In this document: piece after piece, positions 9,225 to 18,991 of the stretch
Layout of the letters: every line of letters begins with the position of its first letter
How positions within the stretch are numbered: position 1 is the stretch's first letter
Source of the DNA: Aureliella helgolandensis
GTDB taxonomy: Bacteria; Planctomycetota; Planctomycetia; Pirellulales; Pirellulaceae
NCBI RefSeq assembly: GCF_007752135.1
Contig: NZ_CP036298.1
Span: 5,642,859-5,706,858 of the forward strand
DNA length: 64,000 nt
Reading direction: 5' to 3'
Program-made: the position numbers and the translations under genes
The notes under the pieces: generated by a model
Databases searched by the model: none
What the model was told of the DNA's origin: nothing
The model's input: the letters and a program-made list of their open reading frames with translations, nothing else

Positions 9225-9719
9225 TCAAGCTGGGCGACCAACTAGCGGACACGACTTAAGCCGTCGTTGCAGGAGTTCGCGAAGTCGTCCGAGTCTACCT
9301 GCGTAGAAAAAGACGTCATTGATGCCGCTCCATTCTTGCCAGTCTGTGCAATCGTGCTGCCCCGTAGCTGTGTAAAGCCAGATTGGCTGCTTTAAACGGC
9401 CGAATCTCAATTTACATGCGATCAAGCACCCACTTTCCCCGGGCATGCGCTCGCAAACAAGTATTAGGTCCGGGGAGAAAATTCGTGCCTCCGCCGAGAC
9501 AACATCACTACTTGCCGCACGCGAGACTTGGCATCCGTAGCTCTCAAAAAGCTCTTTGAGGTCAACATAGTGGTCGTCGCGATATTCGATGATCAGCACA
9601 CGCTGGTAAGCTAATGCACAACCAGAAATTAAATTAGGTGACAGTGACGATCGACCTTCCAAGTGGTTCAACTGAGGCTTCACCACCGAGGTACGAATTT
9701 GCTTAGTATCATTTAACAT
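9225..9719 (-). CDS. Receiver-like protein with Asp-to-Cys change at the phosphorylation site (pseudo-receiver)
   Basis: This is a 164-aa protein. The start at 9719 is preferred because GGGAG lies just upstream on the minus strand; a longer frame exists but lacks such a site. Residues about 40-125 follow the pattern of a response-regulator receiver domain: a hydrophobic first strand with acidic residues (VLIIEYRDD), an amphipathic helix, and the strand-4 region PDLILVCERMPGESG. In a normal receiver the residue before the xxMPG turn is the phosphorylated Asp; here it is Cys89. The protein has no output domain. I infer a phosphorylation-independent, possibly metal- or redox-sensitive, switch protein next to metal genes. 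Similarity is recognised by pattern only, so the family call is moderate. Confidence 0.6.
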   Translation of the reverse strand: MLNDTKQIRTSVVKPQLNHLEGRSSLSPNLISGCALAYQRVLIIEYRDDHYVDLKELFESYGCQVSRAASSDVVSAEARIFSPDLILVCERMPGESGCLIACKLRFGRLKQPIWLYTATGQHDCTDWQEWSGINDVFFYAGRLGRLRELLQRRLKSCPLVGRPA

Positions 9720-9825
9720 AGAGGGAACTCCCGCAAAGACAAATCTGAACAGTTGTGGAAACTGGATGCACAGGATTTCAGAGCAGCAGATCAAGTTTGA
9801 TCGCGAAGCTCTCGGCAGTGCAGGT

Positions 9826-10272
9826 TCAGAGTTGAAATCGGGAAAGACCGATACAGCGTTCAAGCGCCGATGTGGTCGCGGATGCAGAAGTATCGACAGC
9901 GAGCTGCTTGCAAGCCTCACGAAGCCGAACGAAGGGACCGTCTTGAATAACGCTATCTGTGGACGAATCCTCGTCGGCGACCAGTCTCTGCAGTACACTT
10001 ACGCGGCTGCCATCCGCAAGATGACATGCGCAATTATCTGGGCATCGACAATGAGTCGCTGAGCAACAATAGTCGAAGGCCTCACAGTCGCAACAACCAA
10101 TTGCCTTCGTACGTGGTGCCAATTCAGCACTATCGCAACGTGCACAGTCGATTTGCAATTCGTCGTGCGAACAGGGGCAACAACTAAAGCTTGGCGATGG
10201 TAGCGCAAGCACGATCGCCATCAGCCATACGATGACTGGTTTGGGAATCGGCTTGTAGTACCGGGTAATCAT
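9826..10272 (-). CDS. Small exported Cys-rich protein
   Basis: This is a 148-aa protein of unknown family. A hydrophobic signal sequence (about residues 10-30, ending PSPSFS) is followed by a dense block of cysteines: CCPC, then CARC, then CCDC, CC and a CRC...C-x-C run within about 60 residues. The remaining C-terminal half is poor in cysteine. It is probably an exported soft-metal binding protein, by composition and by position between metal-efflux operons. The start at 10272 is chosen because it sits directly before the signal peptide; the frame extends to 10353 and no clear ribosome-binding site decides between the options. It is divergent from the Cys-rich gene at 10751. Confidence 0.6.
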   Translation of the reverse strand: MITRYYKPIPKPVIVWLMAIVLALPSPSFSCCPCSHDELQIDCARCDSAELAPRTKAIGCCDCEAFDYCCSATHCRCPDNCACHLADGSRVSVLQRLVADEDSSTDSVIQDGPFVRLREACKQLAVDTSASATTSALERCIGLSRFQL

Positions 10273-10750
10273 CGCCGCACCGTTTTCAAGGAGAAACGCG
10301 TAACTGTTTTTGCTGGTTAATTTTTGCTGCTTATTGAGCATTGGCCGACGCACACATTTGCCATCGACTTATTAGTATATGGATCTTGAGTGGCCGCGGA
10401 AGGCATGCCAGCTAACGCCATTGCTGTGGCCATTGGAATTCTTGCTCTTTCGAAGGCCATTGTGCGTTCTATGATTTGACCACGGCCGACGTCAATGCGG
10501 AATCGCTTCCATAAAACCGAACTACGAGTTGATCCGACCGGCGATTGCTTGCATTGACGCTTGCACGCCAGTGACATTGACGATTCTGCCGCATCGGCGC
10601 CGTAGTGCATCGAATGTCCTCGCCAATTCTTTGCAAGTCGGGTTTTAGGGAAATTCTCGAAGGTCGAACCTGCCGATTCCAAGTGACTATGGCTGAGCCA
10701 GGAGGGCAAAGCTACTTGAGTGATAGCATTATCTAACAGAGTGGTATGCC
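10273..10750. other. Divergent intergenic region without a convincing gene
   Basis: These 478 bases separate two divergently oriented genes for Cys-rich exported proteins and should hold both promoters. An open frame crosses it on the minus strand, but it has no ribosome-binding site, no recognisable domain and overlaps the start of the plus-strand gene, so I do not call it. I see no clear operator or terminator. Confidence 0.5.
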
Positions 10751-11143
10751 ATGGATGGCTACAAATCACCTTTCGCATGGGTACTCGTCGGGCTGCTACT
10801 GCTGTTCGAATTTTTCCCGCATTGCCACTGCGCCAACTCACCTTTCGATTCAACTCTCACGTCTCAATCGAGCCCTGATGCATGTCCGTGCTGTCACGTT
10901 GGCAATGCTGAGTCGAAACAGTCATGTTCTCCAGCGCCACATGAACACGATTCGTGCATGCTATGTCATGCAAAACGACATTTAGTGCTCAAGTCGATGG
11001 TAAGCAACGAACTTTGTCCATGCGGATTCATTGCATGCTCGCCCCGCGCCGACTGGATTTTCGTTGAATCGCCACAATATTGTCCGTCGGTGGACTTGCA
11101 CGATCTATCGACGTCCAAACATACGATACCGCTTCGGATTTAG
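10751..11143 (+). CDS. Small Cys/His-rich exported protein ahead of an RND efflux operon
   Basis: This is a 130-aa protein. A hydrophobic N-terminal segment (about residues 9-23) is followed by HCHC, then PCCH, HEHDSCMLCH and CPCG clusters. The ligand-rich pattern suggests periplasmic soft-metal binding, but the family is unknown to me. It is the first gene of a plus-strand series that continues with the TolC-like lipoprotein 62 bp downstream. Two further genes with Cys/His-rich composition, at 9826 and 13490, flank the same cluster, so small metal-binding proteins appear to be a standing part of this locus. Confidence 0.6.
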   Translation: MDGYKSPFAWVLVGLLLLFEFFPHCHCANSPFDSTLTSQSSPDACPCCHVGNAESKQSCSPAPHEHDSCMLCHAKRHLVLKSMVSNELCPCGFIACSPRADWIFVESPQYCPSVDLHDLSTSKHTIPLRI

Positions 11144-11205
11144 ACAGGAACGCGCCATTGGACCATTGTGCCATTCCTACGTCTTTGTTTCGAAGCGAGT
11201 AATTC

Positions 11206-12690
11206 ATGTCACCCGTTACCAAATTCTATGCCGTTATCACCTGCGTTCTACTTTTGCTTTATTCGAGTGGCTGCGCGACGCGACGCGTAGGTCATGCAAC
11301 CAACATGTCGCTAGCGTCGTCTGATAATCCCAGTCGCGAGTCCACGAAGCCCACCAGTGACAGTCTAGTCACGACGGTTTCCTATCTGGGCGAAGTTGAG
11401 AACGGGCAGGCGAACTTCCCAGAGTCGATTATCGTCGCACCCAACAGCAGCTTTTCGGAAATCGGTGAAACGCAGCCCGCTATGACTCTTAGAGACTTCG
11501 AATCGCTGGCCTATTCGAACAATCCGACGATTCGCGAGTTGGCTGCCACTACTCAGAAGGCAGCAGGCTTCCGTACTCAGGTTGGACTCCGAGCAAACCC
11601 GATTGTTGGCTATCAAGCAGTACAATTGGCAGACCGTGGCACCGACCAACATACTGCCTTTATCGAGCAAGAGATCATCACTGGAAATAAACTAGCCCTC
11701 AATCGAAACGTGCAGAATGAAGCACTTAGATCCCAGTTGTTCGAGCTCGAGACGCAGAAGCTTAGAGTGGCAACCGATATTCGCGTGAAGTTTTACGAAG
11801 CGTTGGCTGCCCAGCGTCGAGTCGAATTGATTGAGAACTTCCGGTCAGTTACCGACAAGGGACTCGAACTCGCCGAACTGCGCAAGCAGGCCTTGGAGGG
11901 TTCCAAAGTTGACGTACTGCAAGCCAAGGTTCAAAAGAACGAAATTGATTTGGCATTGCAACAGGCTCAAGTGACCTTCGAGGCAACCTGGAGAGAGCTA
12001 GCGGCAATTGCGGGCTCTCCGGAATTGGCGTCAGGAACTTTGCTGGGAGAATTGCCGAAATCAGAAGCGCTACTTGATTGGAATGGATTGAGTGCGACCA
12101 TGATCTCCGCCAGCCCTGAGTACCAGGCAGCTCAAGCTCGCATCAGTCGTGCCCGCGCCAATCTACAACGACAAGGGGTTCAAGCGATCCCGAATATCAC
12201 CGCTCAGTTGGCCGCAGGTGTAGACAATGCAACCAACTCCGGTTTGATCAATTTTCAGATCGGTGCGCCAATCCCTGTCTTTAATAAGAACCAAGGCAAT
12301 ATAGCGGCGGCTCGCGCCGAGTATTGCCGTGCAGTTATGGACGCGGAGCGAATTCAAAACGCAATCAAAGCTCGGTTAGCTGTTGTCTCACGCGAATTCG
12401 ATTCGTCGCTTGCAGCCGTTTCCAAGTACTCGCAGGAGATTCTTCCCAGCGCTCAGGAATCGCTAGAGTTGGCAGAAGTTGCGTACAAAGCTGGAGAAAC
12501 GAGCTTTGTGCAAGTCCTAGTATCCCGTCGAACCTATTTCGATTCCAACTTGCAATACGTCCTAGCGCAATCGCAGCTTGCCCAAGCGAAATCCAAAGTC
12601 GACGGATACGTGCTTACCGGTGCTCTGGATGCGGTCATTGACCAAAGCGGTGACGACAGCCTACGTGGCCTGACGTTCAGCCAGCAATAA
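11206..12690 (+). CDS. TolC-family outer-membrane efflux lipoprotein (CzcC/CusC-like)
   Basis: This is the outer-membrane channel component for metal efflux, 494 aa. The signal peptide ends in a lipobox with Cys23 (YSSGC), as in CusC and CzcC. The mature protein begins with a low-complexity linker and then shows two long alpha-helical repeats (about 100-290 and 300-480) of the outer-membrane efflux protein (OEP) family, including the typical turn segment with NPTIRE and the second-half segment with SPEYQAAQARISRARANL. It precedes the adaptor (14191) and pump (15681) of the second RND system and likely forms a tripartite complex with them. It may also serve the first pump, which has no channel gene inside the window. 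Confidence 0.9.
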   Translation: MSPVTKFYAVITCVLLLLYSSGCATRRVGHATNMSLASSDNPSRESTKPTSDSLVTTVSYLGEVENGQANFPESIIVAPNSSFSEIGETQPAMTLRDFESLAYSNNPTIRELAATTQKAAGFRTQVGLRANPIVGYQAVQLADRGTDQHTAFIEQEIITGNKLALNRNVQNEALRSQLFELETQKLRVATDIRVKFYEALAAQRRVELIENFRSVTDKGLELAELRKQALEGSKVDVLQAKVQKNEIDLALQQAQVTFEATWRELAAIAGSPELASGTLLGELPKSEALLDWNGLSATMISASPEYQAAQARISRARANLQRQGVQAIPNITAQLAAGVDNATNSGLINFQIGAPIPVFNKNQGNIAAARAEYCRAVMDAERIQNAIKARLAVVSREFDSSLAAVSKYSQEILPSAQESLELAEVAYKAGETSFVQVLVSRRTYFDSNLQYVLAQSQLAQAKSKVDGYVLTGALDAVIDQSGDDSLRGLTFSQQ

Positions 12691-12897
12691 GACTGTGTCG
12701 ATTTGATTGCAGGGTGCACTCATTTCGACAACGACTACGGGATGCTAGCACAAATCCCCAGGCCAATATTCGTGCGAAAACCCCTATCAGTTGGCGATTC
12801 TAGGTATTGGCATGAACTGTGCTGGATTGTTGAGAAACGTGGTAAGGAGTAGTTCTCTACCCGCATTCACCGTGGCTTTAGTTCGGAAGCTAGTTCA

Positions 12898-13272
12898 ATG
12901 AAAAGCGTTTTGAGTTTGTCGGTAGTTTGCCTCGGGCTTTTGTTTGGATCTCAGCAGGCAAATGCGCAGCACCCTGGCTATGGGCAGCATGGAATGGTGC
13001 ACCAGGGTTATGTGCAAAGTGGCTATGGCCATCATCAGAACTTCCACCACGGTCATCAATTCGCGGTGCCAAGTCCAAACCAGTATTACTCGGGTTATGG
13101 CTCGCCCGTTCAGTCCTATGCACCCAGCGGTGGGATTTATGGTGGCGGATACGGCAGTGGTCAAGTTGTAATTCCACGGACCACTACGAACTACTCAAAC
13201 AACTACTACGGTCAGCCGACGCATTCGCATCATTCATGGCATCCAGGGCATTACTTGCTCGGTCATCATTAG
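12898..13272 (+). CDS. Exported Gly/His/Tyr-rich protein
   Basis: This is a 124-aa secreted protein. A typical signal peptide (cleavage after QQANA) is followed by a chain rich in Gly, His, Tyr and Gln with many HG, GY and HH pairs, ending GHYLLGHH. It resembles the protein at 8266 in composition and layout but lacks the exact HGGY repeat. Likely roles are periplasmic or surface metal binding or an envelope structural function; the sequence does not decide. It lies between the outer-membrane channel gene and the adaptor of the second RND system, on the same strand. Confidence 0.75.
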   Translation: MKSVLSLSVVCLGLLFGSQQANAQHPGYGQHGMVHQGYVQSGYGHHQNFHHGHQFAVPSPNQYYSGYGSPVQSYAPSGGIYGGGYGSGQVVIPRTTTNYSNNYYGQPTHSHHSWHPGHYLLGHH

Positions 13273-13489
13273 CGCGACAACGCGAAGTGAGTGAATTTGC
13301 ATGAATGCAAAGGCCCGATAGATTCTCCATTAGCGGTCATCGTCACAAAAAAGCGGTGACCACTTAAGGGGCTGGTTCTTTCCCGCCCATATCTTCAGAA
13401 AAATGTAGAAACAATGCCGTTGACCCGATGATCAAGTATGCGGATAATTCCGCTGACTCCTACCCTTACCGTTGTTCCAGGATAATTCA

Positions 13490-13987
13490 GTGTTCGCCAA
13501 CTTCACTCACATACTGACTCTCGTCGCGTTTGCGACGCACGCGGTATTTGGGTGCTGTGGCCATCATAAGCATTCTGGATCTGATGAATGTTGTTCGCAC
13601 GCAATACACGACCAACTCGCTGGACACGAGGATTGCCAAGCCTCTCACGACGACGAACACGATTGTGAGTCCAGTCACGAGCACACAACGAACCAACTTG
13701 TTTCGAACGCTGTCAGCTATTTAGGTGCGTCTCACAGTGCCCCGCAAAGCCCGTGCGATCATTCGCATGGCTGCAGTGAAGTTCGCTGTACCTATATGGC
13801 AAGCAGCTCAGCTTCAGTCGACTGGGACGCTCATTGCAGTTCGTTGGCCGTGTTTTCGCTTTGCAGCTCAGTCGTAGACTTTGACATGGGCCGGGCTCAT
13901 GTTGGTGGTTTACCCAGCGAATCTATTTCAATCGCCGGGCAGTCGTCCGTTGCGTGCTGCGCTCTTCTGCAATCGTGGCAGATCTGA
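13490..13987 (+). CDS. Cys/His-rich exported protein
   Basis: This is a 165-aa protein of unknown family. I place the start at the GTG at 13490 because AGGA lies 7 bases upstream; no in-frame ATG is available near this end. A short hydrophobic N-terminus (LTLVAFATHAVFG) is followed by CCGHHKHS, ECCSHAIHD, a long His/Cys/Asp/Glu-rich stretch and a second, more hydrophobic half with paired cysteines near the end. It lies about 200 bp upstream of the second RND adaptor. Composition and position point to soft-metal binding in the periplasm. The unusual start lowers confidence. Confidence 0.6.
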   Translation: MFANFTHILTLVAFATHAVFGCCGHHKHSGSDECCSHAIHDQLAGHEDCQASHDDEHDCESSHEHTTNQLVSNAVSYLGASHSAPQSPCDHSHGCSEVRCTYMASSSASVDWDAHCSSLAVFSLCSSVVDFDMGRAHVGGLPSESISIAGQSSVACCALLQSWQI

Positions 13988-14190
13988 GCCATTCTTTCGT
14001 TCGCTTAGTTGCTATAGCTAAGCGTCTTTGTATTGTCCGCTCGCTCTGCATCTAACCTTGATGCTGCGCGTTCTGCTCTCTCAATGCTGCAAGCATTCGA
14101 GATTTTCGCTTGCGTTTGCAAATTCGTGGGACGCCGCCGGTTCGTTGTAACAGCCGGAATGTACTCCGTTGACCTTGAAGGACGCTTTGA

Positions 14191-15666
14191 ATGAAGTGGA
14201 AACTCCCAAAACTGCCTTGGTCGTCGATTCGGATCGTGGTTGGCATAGCGCTGTTGATTGCCGCCGGCTCCACCTATTCGATGTGGTGGCCGCCGCTATC
14301 AGCTTGGATCGACCACACATTGATCTCGCAGCGAAAGGCTCCGGCTAGCGAAGAGAGTATTGACTCGCAAGCCGGTGCTGCAGCCAGCGTGCAAGCGGCT
14401 TCGCTCGCGCTAACAGCCCAGTCGCGATTGAATCTAGGGCTGACTGACGATTACTTGAAACCGATCGAATTAACGACCTACAGTCGTTCGATCACCATGC
14501 CTGCAGTCATCGTTCCCAAACCGGGCCGTTCGCAGATCGTCGTGGCTTCGCCGCTTAATGGCGTCGTGACGCATGTTCACGCGGTTACCGGTGAAGCGGT
14601 CATGCCAGGTGAGCTACTGTTCGAGATTCGATTGACCTATGAAGATCTCGTCGAAACGCAAACTCTCTATTTAAAAACTCTGAGTGAACTCGAAGTTGAA
14701 AACCGTGAGATAGTACGTCTCGAGCAAGCGACGCAGTCCGGGGCCATTTCTGGCAAGTCGCTCTTAGATCGGCGTTACGCGAAGGACAAACTGGAAGCCC
14801 ATCTCAGATCACTTCGCGAAGCGCTCCGGCTGCATGGTTTATCCGATCGTCAGGTTGACGCAATTGGACTGGATGGAAAGCTACTGCGCGATCTCAAAGT
14901 AGTAGCTCCTGATATCGACCGTCATGACGAAAGCGAAGAACTGCGTCTAAGCCAGAATCCGTATCGTCCCGTTTCATTGACTAGTTCGGGACTGGCTGTT
15001 TCGCCTGAATTGGAAAATCACAAACCATTGGTGATCGAGGAGCTCCAAATCCACAAAGGCCAAGCGGTCATGGCGGGCGAGAAGTTATGCTCACTTTCCG
15101 ACTACGCGGAGTTGTTCATCGAGGGGAAGGCATTTGAGCAAGATGTCCCGGCTATCGCCAAAGCGGCTCAACAGGGTTGGCCCGTCGACGCGGTGTTCCC
15201 TGGAGACTCTGGCGCTACCAGAGTGACTGGCCTAGAGTTAGCTTTCGTTGGCAACTCGATCGACCCCGATTCCCGCACGCTTTCGTTCTTCGTAGAGCTA
15301 CCAAATCAAGTAATGAGGGACGAGAAAAACTCAGAAGGGCAGCGATACCTCTCCTGGCAATACCGCGTGGGTCAACGACTGGAGCTTCAAGTGCCAGTTG
15401 AACAGTGGGAAAGCCAGATCGTTGTTCCGGTGGATGCCGTCGTCAAAGAGGGAGCCGACTGGTACGTATTTCAGCAAAATGGAGCGAACTTCACCCGCGT
15501 TCCGGTACACGTTAAGCATAGGGACCAATCGTCTGCGGTCATTGCAAACGACGGGTCAATCTTCCCTGGCGATGTCATTGCGCTTAAGTCAGCGCATCAG
15601 ATGCAAATGGCGATCAAGAACAAATCGGGTGGTGGTGCAGATCCACACGCTGGGCATAACCACTAG
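14191..15666 (+). CDS. RND efflux periplasmic adaptor (HlyD/CusB-like), His-tailed
   Basis: This is a membrane-fusion adaptor for the second RND pump, 491 aa. One N-terminal membrane helix (about residues 9-30) is followed by a lipoyl-like segment (VIVPKPGRSQIVVASPLNGVV region), a helical hairpin (about 150-230), the second lipoyl half and a beta-barrel. The C-terminus ends in DPHAGHNH, a short His-rich tail often seen in metal-efflux adaptors. It has no HMBD or WCxEH domain, unlike the other two adaptors in the window. The pump gene begins 14 bp downstream, and the channel gene is 1.5 kb upstream on the same strand. Confidence 0.9.
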   Translation: MKWKLPKLPWSSIRIVVGIALLIAAGSTYSMWWPPLSAWIDHTLISQRKAPASEESIDSQAGAAASVQAASLALTAQSRLNLGLTDDYLKPIELTTYSRSITMPAVIVPKPGRSQIVVASPLNGVVTHVHAVTGEAVMPGELLFEIRLTYEDLVETQTLYLKTLSELEVENREIVRLEQATQSGAISGKSLLDRRYAKDKLEAHLRSLREALRLHGLSDRQVDAIGLDGKLLRDLKVVAPDIDRHDESEELRLSQNPYRPVSLTSSGLAVSPELENHKPLVIEELQIHKGQAVMAGEKLCSLSDYAELFIEGKAFEQDVPAIAKAAQQGWPVDAVFPGDSGATRVTGLELAFVGNSIDPDSRTLSFFVELPNQVMRDEKNSEGQRYLSWQYRVGQRLELQVPVEQWESQIVVPVDAVVKEGADWYVFQQNGANFTRVPVHVKHRDQSSAVIANDGSIFPGDVIALKSAHQMQMAIKNKSGGGADPHAGHNH

Positions 15667-15680
15667 AACGGAATCAAACA

Positions 15681-18600
15681 ATGTTAAACGCAGTTATACG
15701 ATTTGCCTTGCACCAGCGGATGCTCACTATTGCCATAGCAGTATTCTTGATTGGATACGGTACGTGGCAAATTCTCGTGATGCCGATCGACGTGTTTCCC
15801 GATCTGAATCGGCCCCGCGTGGTGATTATGACGGAAGCCGCAGGCATGGCTCCCGAGGAAGTGGAATCATTGATCACGTTCCCAATCGAAACGACGATGA
15901 ATGGAGCGAATGGGGTCGAAGCTGTGCGGAGTTCGTCGGGTGTTGGTATCTCGGTGATCTATGTCGAATTTGCTTACGGCACGGATGTCTACACAGACCG
16001 ACAGATCGTGGCGGAACGAATGCAAATGGTACAGGATCGGCTGCCGAAGGGGATTGCTCCCCAGTTGGCTCCGATCTCATCGATCATGGGGCAGATCATC
16101 ATGCTCGGCATGTGGAGCGATGATCCTAACGTGGACACTATGGCACTTAGGACGACGGCCGACTGGGTCGTACGCCAGCGATTGCTTACCATCCCAGGTG
16201 TCTCTCAAGTTTTTACGATGGGGGGACAACGCAAGCAGTTTCAAGTTCTAGTTGATCCTGATGCTATGCTGAGATTAGGAGTCACCCTAGAACAGGTTGA
16301 AGCCTCCGTGGCCGCCAGCAATGAGAACGGAACTGGTGGCTATCTCGACCGCCAAGGTCCCAATGAGCTATTGGTGCGGTCGCTGGGTCGGCTGAAGTCG
16401 ATCGACGAACTGAAGAAAGTGCCAATCACTATTCGTGACGGTCGGCCGGTACTGCTCTCCCAAGTAGCGCAGGTCGTTGAAGGAGCCCAAGTCAAGCGCG
16501 GCGACAGTTCAGCATTTGTCAGAACTGCGAGTGAAAACGCTGATGCTCAGTCAACCTGGTCCGGCGGTCCAGCAGTCGTGCTGACCATTAACAAACAGCC
16601 TGGTGCTGATACTCGCAGTGTAACGAATGCGATCATGCAAGCGCTTGAGGAACTGAACCCCACATTGCCAAGTGGCGTTCAAGTGATGCCTGTCTACTCG
16701 CAGAAAACATTTATTGACCGCGCAATCGAGAACGTGGTGGAAGCCTTGCGTGATGGCGGCATACTAGTCGTAATCATCCTGTTCCTATTCCTGATGAACT
16801 TGCGGACCACATTCATCACTTTGACGGCTATTCCGCTCTCATTGGTAATGACTGCCATCGTATTTGCTGTCTTCGGACTATCAATCAACACGATGACACT
16901 GGGCGGCATTGCCGTGGCTATGGGCGAATTGGTGGACGATGCGATCGTAGATGTTGAGAATATTTTTAGACGGCTCAAGGAGAATCGTATCGCTGGCAGT
17001 CCACTCAACCCGCTGCTGGTGGTGTTTCGCGCCAGCACCGAGGTTCGACGTTCGATTGTCTTTGGCACAATGATCGTCATTCTCGTATTCATCCCGCTAT
17101 TCGCTCTCGGAGGAATGGAAGGCAAGTTGTTTGTGCCGCTGGGAATTGCCTACATCGTTTCGATTCTTTCATCGTTGGTCGTCTCGCTAACAGTAACCCC
17201 CGTGCTTTCGTACTGGTTGCTGGGGCTGAGTAAAGGCAGCGGCCACGAGCAGGACGGAATTGTCTTACGTGGGCTCAAGTGGTTAGGGTCAAAAGTCATC
17301 GAATTCAGCTTGGCCGTTCCCAGATTCAACATTGCAGTGACACTTTGTTTCGTAGGCCTTGCAGCCATCTTTCTGTCGCGGTTGGAAAAGGACTTCTTGC
17401 CACCCTTCAACGAAGGGACGATTCAACTTAACGTCGTTCTTCCGCCAGGAACGTCGCTAGCAGCGTCCAATACCATCGCTCAAACGGTTGAAAAATCGCT
17501 TATGCAGATTGAGGATGTTCAGCGCTTCGCACGCCGTACGGGTCGTGCGGAGTTAGACGAGCACGCTGAGGGAGTGAACATGAGCGAGATCATCATCGAA
17601 CTCGACCCTGAGTCGCCTCGCTCACGCGAAGAGCAATTGGCGGAAATTCGCGAAGCAATGGAAGACATTCCTGGTATTGTGACAGCCGTTGAGCAGCCCA
17701 TTGCACACTTGATTTCGCACATGATCTCTGGTGTGAAGGCACAAGTAGGCATTAAGGTCTACGGCGATGACCTCGATTTATTGCGGCAGAAGGCTGAGCA
17801 GATCAAAGCCGAGATGGAACTTGTGCCAGGTGTCGCCGACGCCTTGATCGAACCTCAAGTCATTATCCCGCAATTGCGAATTGAGCTCGACCGTGACCGA
17901 CTGCTTCAATACGGATTAACAGCAGCCGCAGTCAACGAATACATTCAGACTGCGATGAATGGCAAAGTGGTTTCGGAAGTGCTCGACGGTATGCGCACCT
18001 TTGATTTGATCGTGCGTATGAAGGAGGACTATCGTGAAGACATCTCGCAACTAAAGCGACTCTCGGTGCAATTGCCCGAAGGCGGAACATTGCCACTGTC
18101 CGCGCTGGCTCGGATCTATGAAGCTGGCGGCCCCAATACAGTCAATCGCGAGAATGTTCGTCGACGAGTCGTCATTCAGTGCAATGTTGCGGATCGCGGT
18201 GTCGTTGATGTCGTGACAGATATCCAAGCAATCATTAAGCCGATCACCGACACGCTTCCGTCTGGCTACTTTGTTGAATTTGGTGGCCAATTCCAAAGCC
18301 AGCAATCTGCAAGTCGTATCATCGCGGTGTTGTTCTTGATCTCGCTGTTGGGCGTGTTCATGGTGCTCTACACTTTGTTCCGTTCTTCGATCTTAGCACT
18401 GCAGGTCATGGCCGCGTTGCCCATGGCCTTCATTGGGGCCGTGGCCGCTTTGGTGATAACTGGGCAGACGCTGACGATCGCCGCTATGGTTGGTTTCATT
18501 TCGCTAGCAGGAATCGCTTCGCGCAATGGCATTTTGCTGCTGCAGCACTATTTGCATCTTGTGGAACATGAAGGTGAAAGTTTTACAAAATCAATGGTCG

Positions 18601-18944
18601 TCCGCGCTGGAGTTGAGCGATTGGCTCCAGTCTTAATGACAGCACTTACCTCCGGGATTGGCCTCGTACCGCTCGTGCTATCTGCGGGCGAAGCAGGCAA
18701 AGAGATTCTATATCCCGTTGCGACCGTAATCCTTGGCGGACTAGTGACTTCCACTGCGTTGGATTTTCTGGTGCGACCCGCCTTGTTCTTGCTGTTTGGC
18801 ATGAAAGCTGCCGAGAAAGTCGTGCACCATTCACAAGACGAGATTGAACTTGAAGAAGAATTGAAGGATCGAAGTGGTCCTAAAGAACATGGCGATGCAC
18901 GCGCTGCAAGATCGACAGTTTCAACAGCAGTCACATCGTCGTAA
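15681..18944 (+). CDS. Heavy-metal efflux RND permease, CzcA/CusA family
   Basis: This is an inner-membrane metal/proton antiporter of 1087 aa with the normal RND layout: N-terminal helix, porter domain, helices at about 340-530, second porter half, helices at about 880-1050. The TM4 region reads AVAMGELVDDAIVDVEN. That is neither the DFG form of the pump at 1831 nor the CusA form of the pump at 30921, and it resembles the poorly characterised HME5-like group. The substrate is therefore open. It is translationally close to its adaptor (14 bp). The C-terminus is charged and ends shortly before the small metal-binding genes at 18992 and 19826, which likely belong to the same transcript. Confidence 0.92.
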   Translation: MLNAVIRFALHQRMLTIAIAVFLIGYGTWQILVMPIDVFPDLNRPRVVIMTEAAGMAPEEVESLITFPIETTMNGANGVEAVRSSSGVGISVIYVEFAYGTDVYTDRQIVAERMQMVQDRLPKGIAPQLAPISSIMGQIIMLGMWSDDPNVDTMALRTTADWVVRQRLLTIPGVSQVFTMGGQRKQFQVLVDPDAMLRLGVTLEQVEASVAASNENGTGGYLDRQGPNELLVRSLGRLKSIDELKKVPITIRDGRPVLLSQVAQVVEGAQVKRGDSSAFVRTASENADAQSTWSGGPAVVLTINKQPGADTRSVTNAIMQALEELNPTLPSGVQVMPVYSQKTFIDRAIENVVEALRDGGILVVIILFLFLMNLRTTFITLTAIPLSLVMTAIVFAVFGLSINTMTLGGIAVAMGELVDDAIVDVENIFRRLKENRIAGSPLNPLLVVFRASTEVRRSIVFGTMIVILVFIPLFALGGMEGKLFVPLGIAYIVSILSSLVVSLTVTPVLSYWLLGLSKGSGHEQDGIVLRGLKWLGSKVIEFSLAVPRFNIAVTLCFVGLAAIFLSRLEKDFLPPFNEGTIQLNVVLPPGTSLAASNTIAQTVEKSLMQIEDVQRFARRTGRAELDEHAEGVNMSEIIIELDPESPRSREEQLAEIREAMEDIPGIVTAVEQPIAHLISHMISGVKAQVGIKVYGDDLDLLRQKAEQIKAEMELVPGVADALIEPQVIIPQLRIELDRDRLLQYGLTAAAVNEYIQTAMNGKVVSEVLDGMRTFDLIVRMKEDYREDISQLKRLSVQLPEGGTLPLSALARIYEAGGPNTVNRENVRRRVVIQCNVADRGVVDVVTDIQAIIKPITDTLPSGYFVEFGGQFQSQQSASRIIAVLFLISLLGVFMVLYTLFRSSILALQVMAALPMAFIGAVAALVITGQTLTIAAMVGFISLAGIASRNGILLLQHYLHLVEHEGESFTKSMVVRAGVERLAPVLMTALTSGIGLVPLVLSAGEAGKEILYPVATVILGGLVTSTALDFLVRPALFLLFGMKAAEKVVHHSQDEIELEEELKDRSGPKEHGDARAARSTVSTAVTSS

Positions 18945-18991
18945 ATCGATTGTTTCTGAGTCCCCCTGTTTCTAGTTTTACGGAGAGAATG

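Noticed and set aside
10317-10853. Minus-strand open frame of 178 codons across a divergent intergenic region
   Set aside because: No ribosome-binding site, no recognisable motif, and it overlaps the well-supported start of the Cys-rich gene at 10751.
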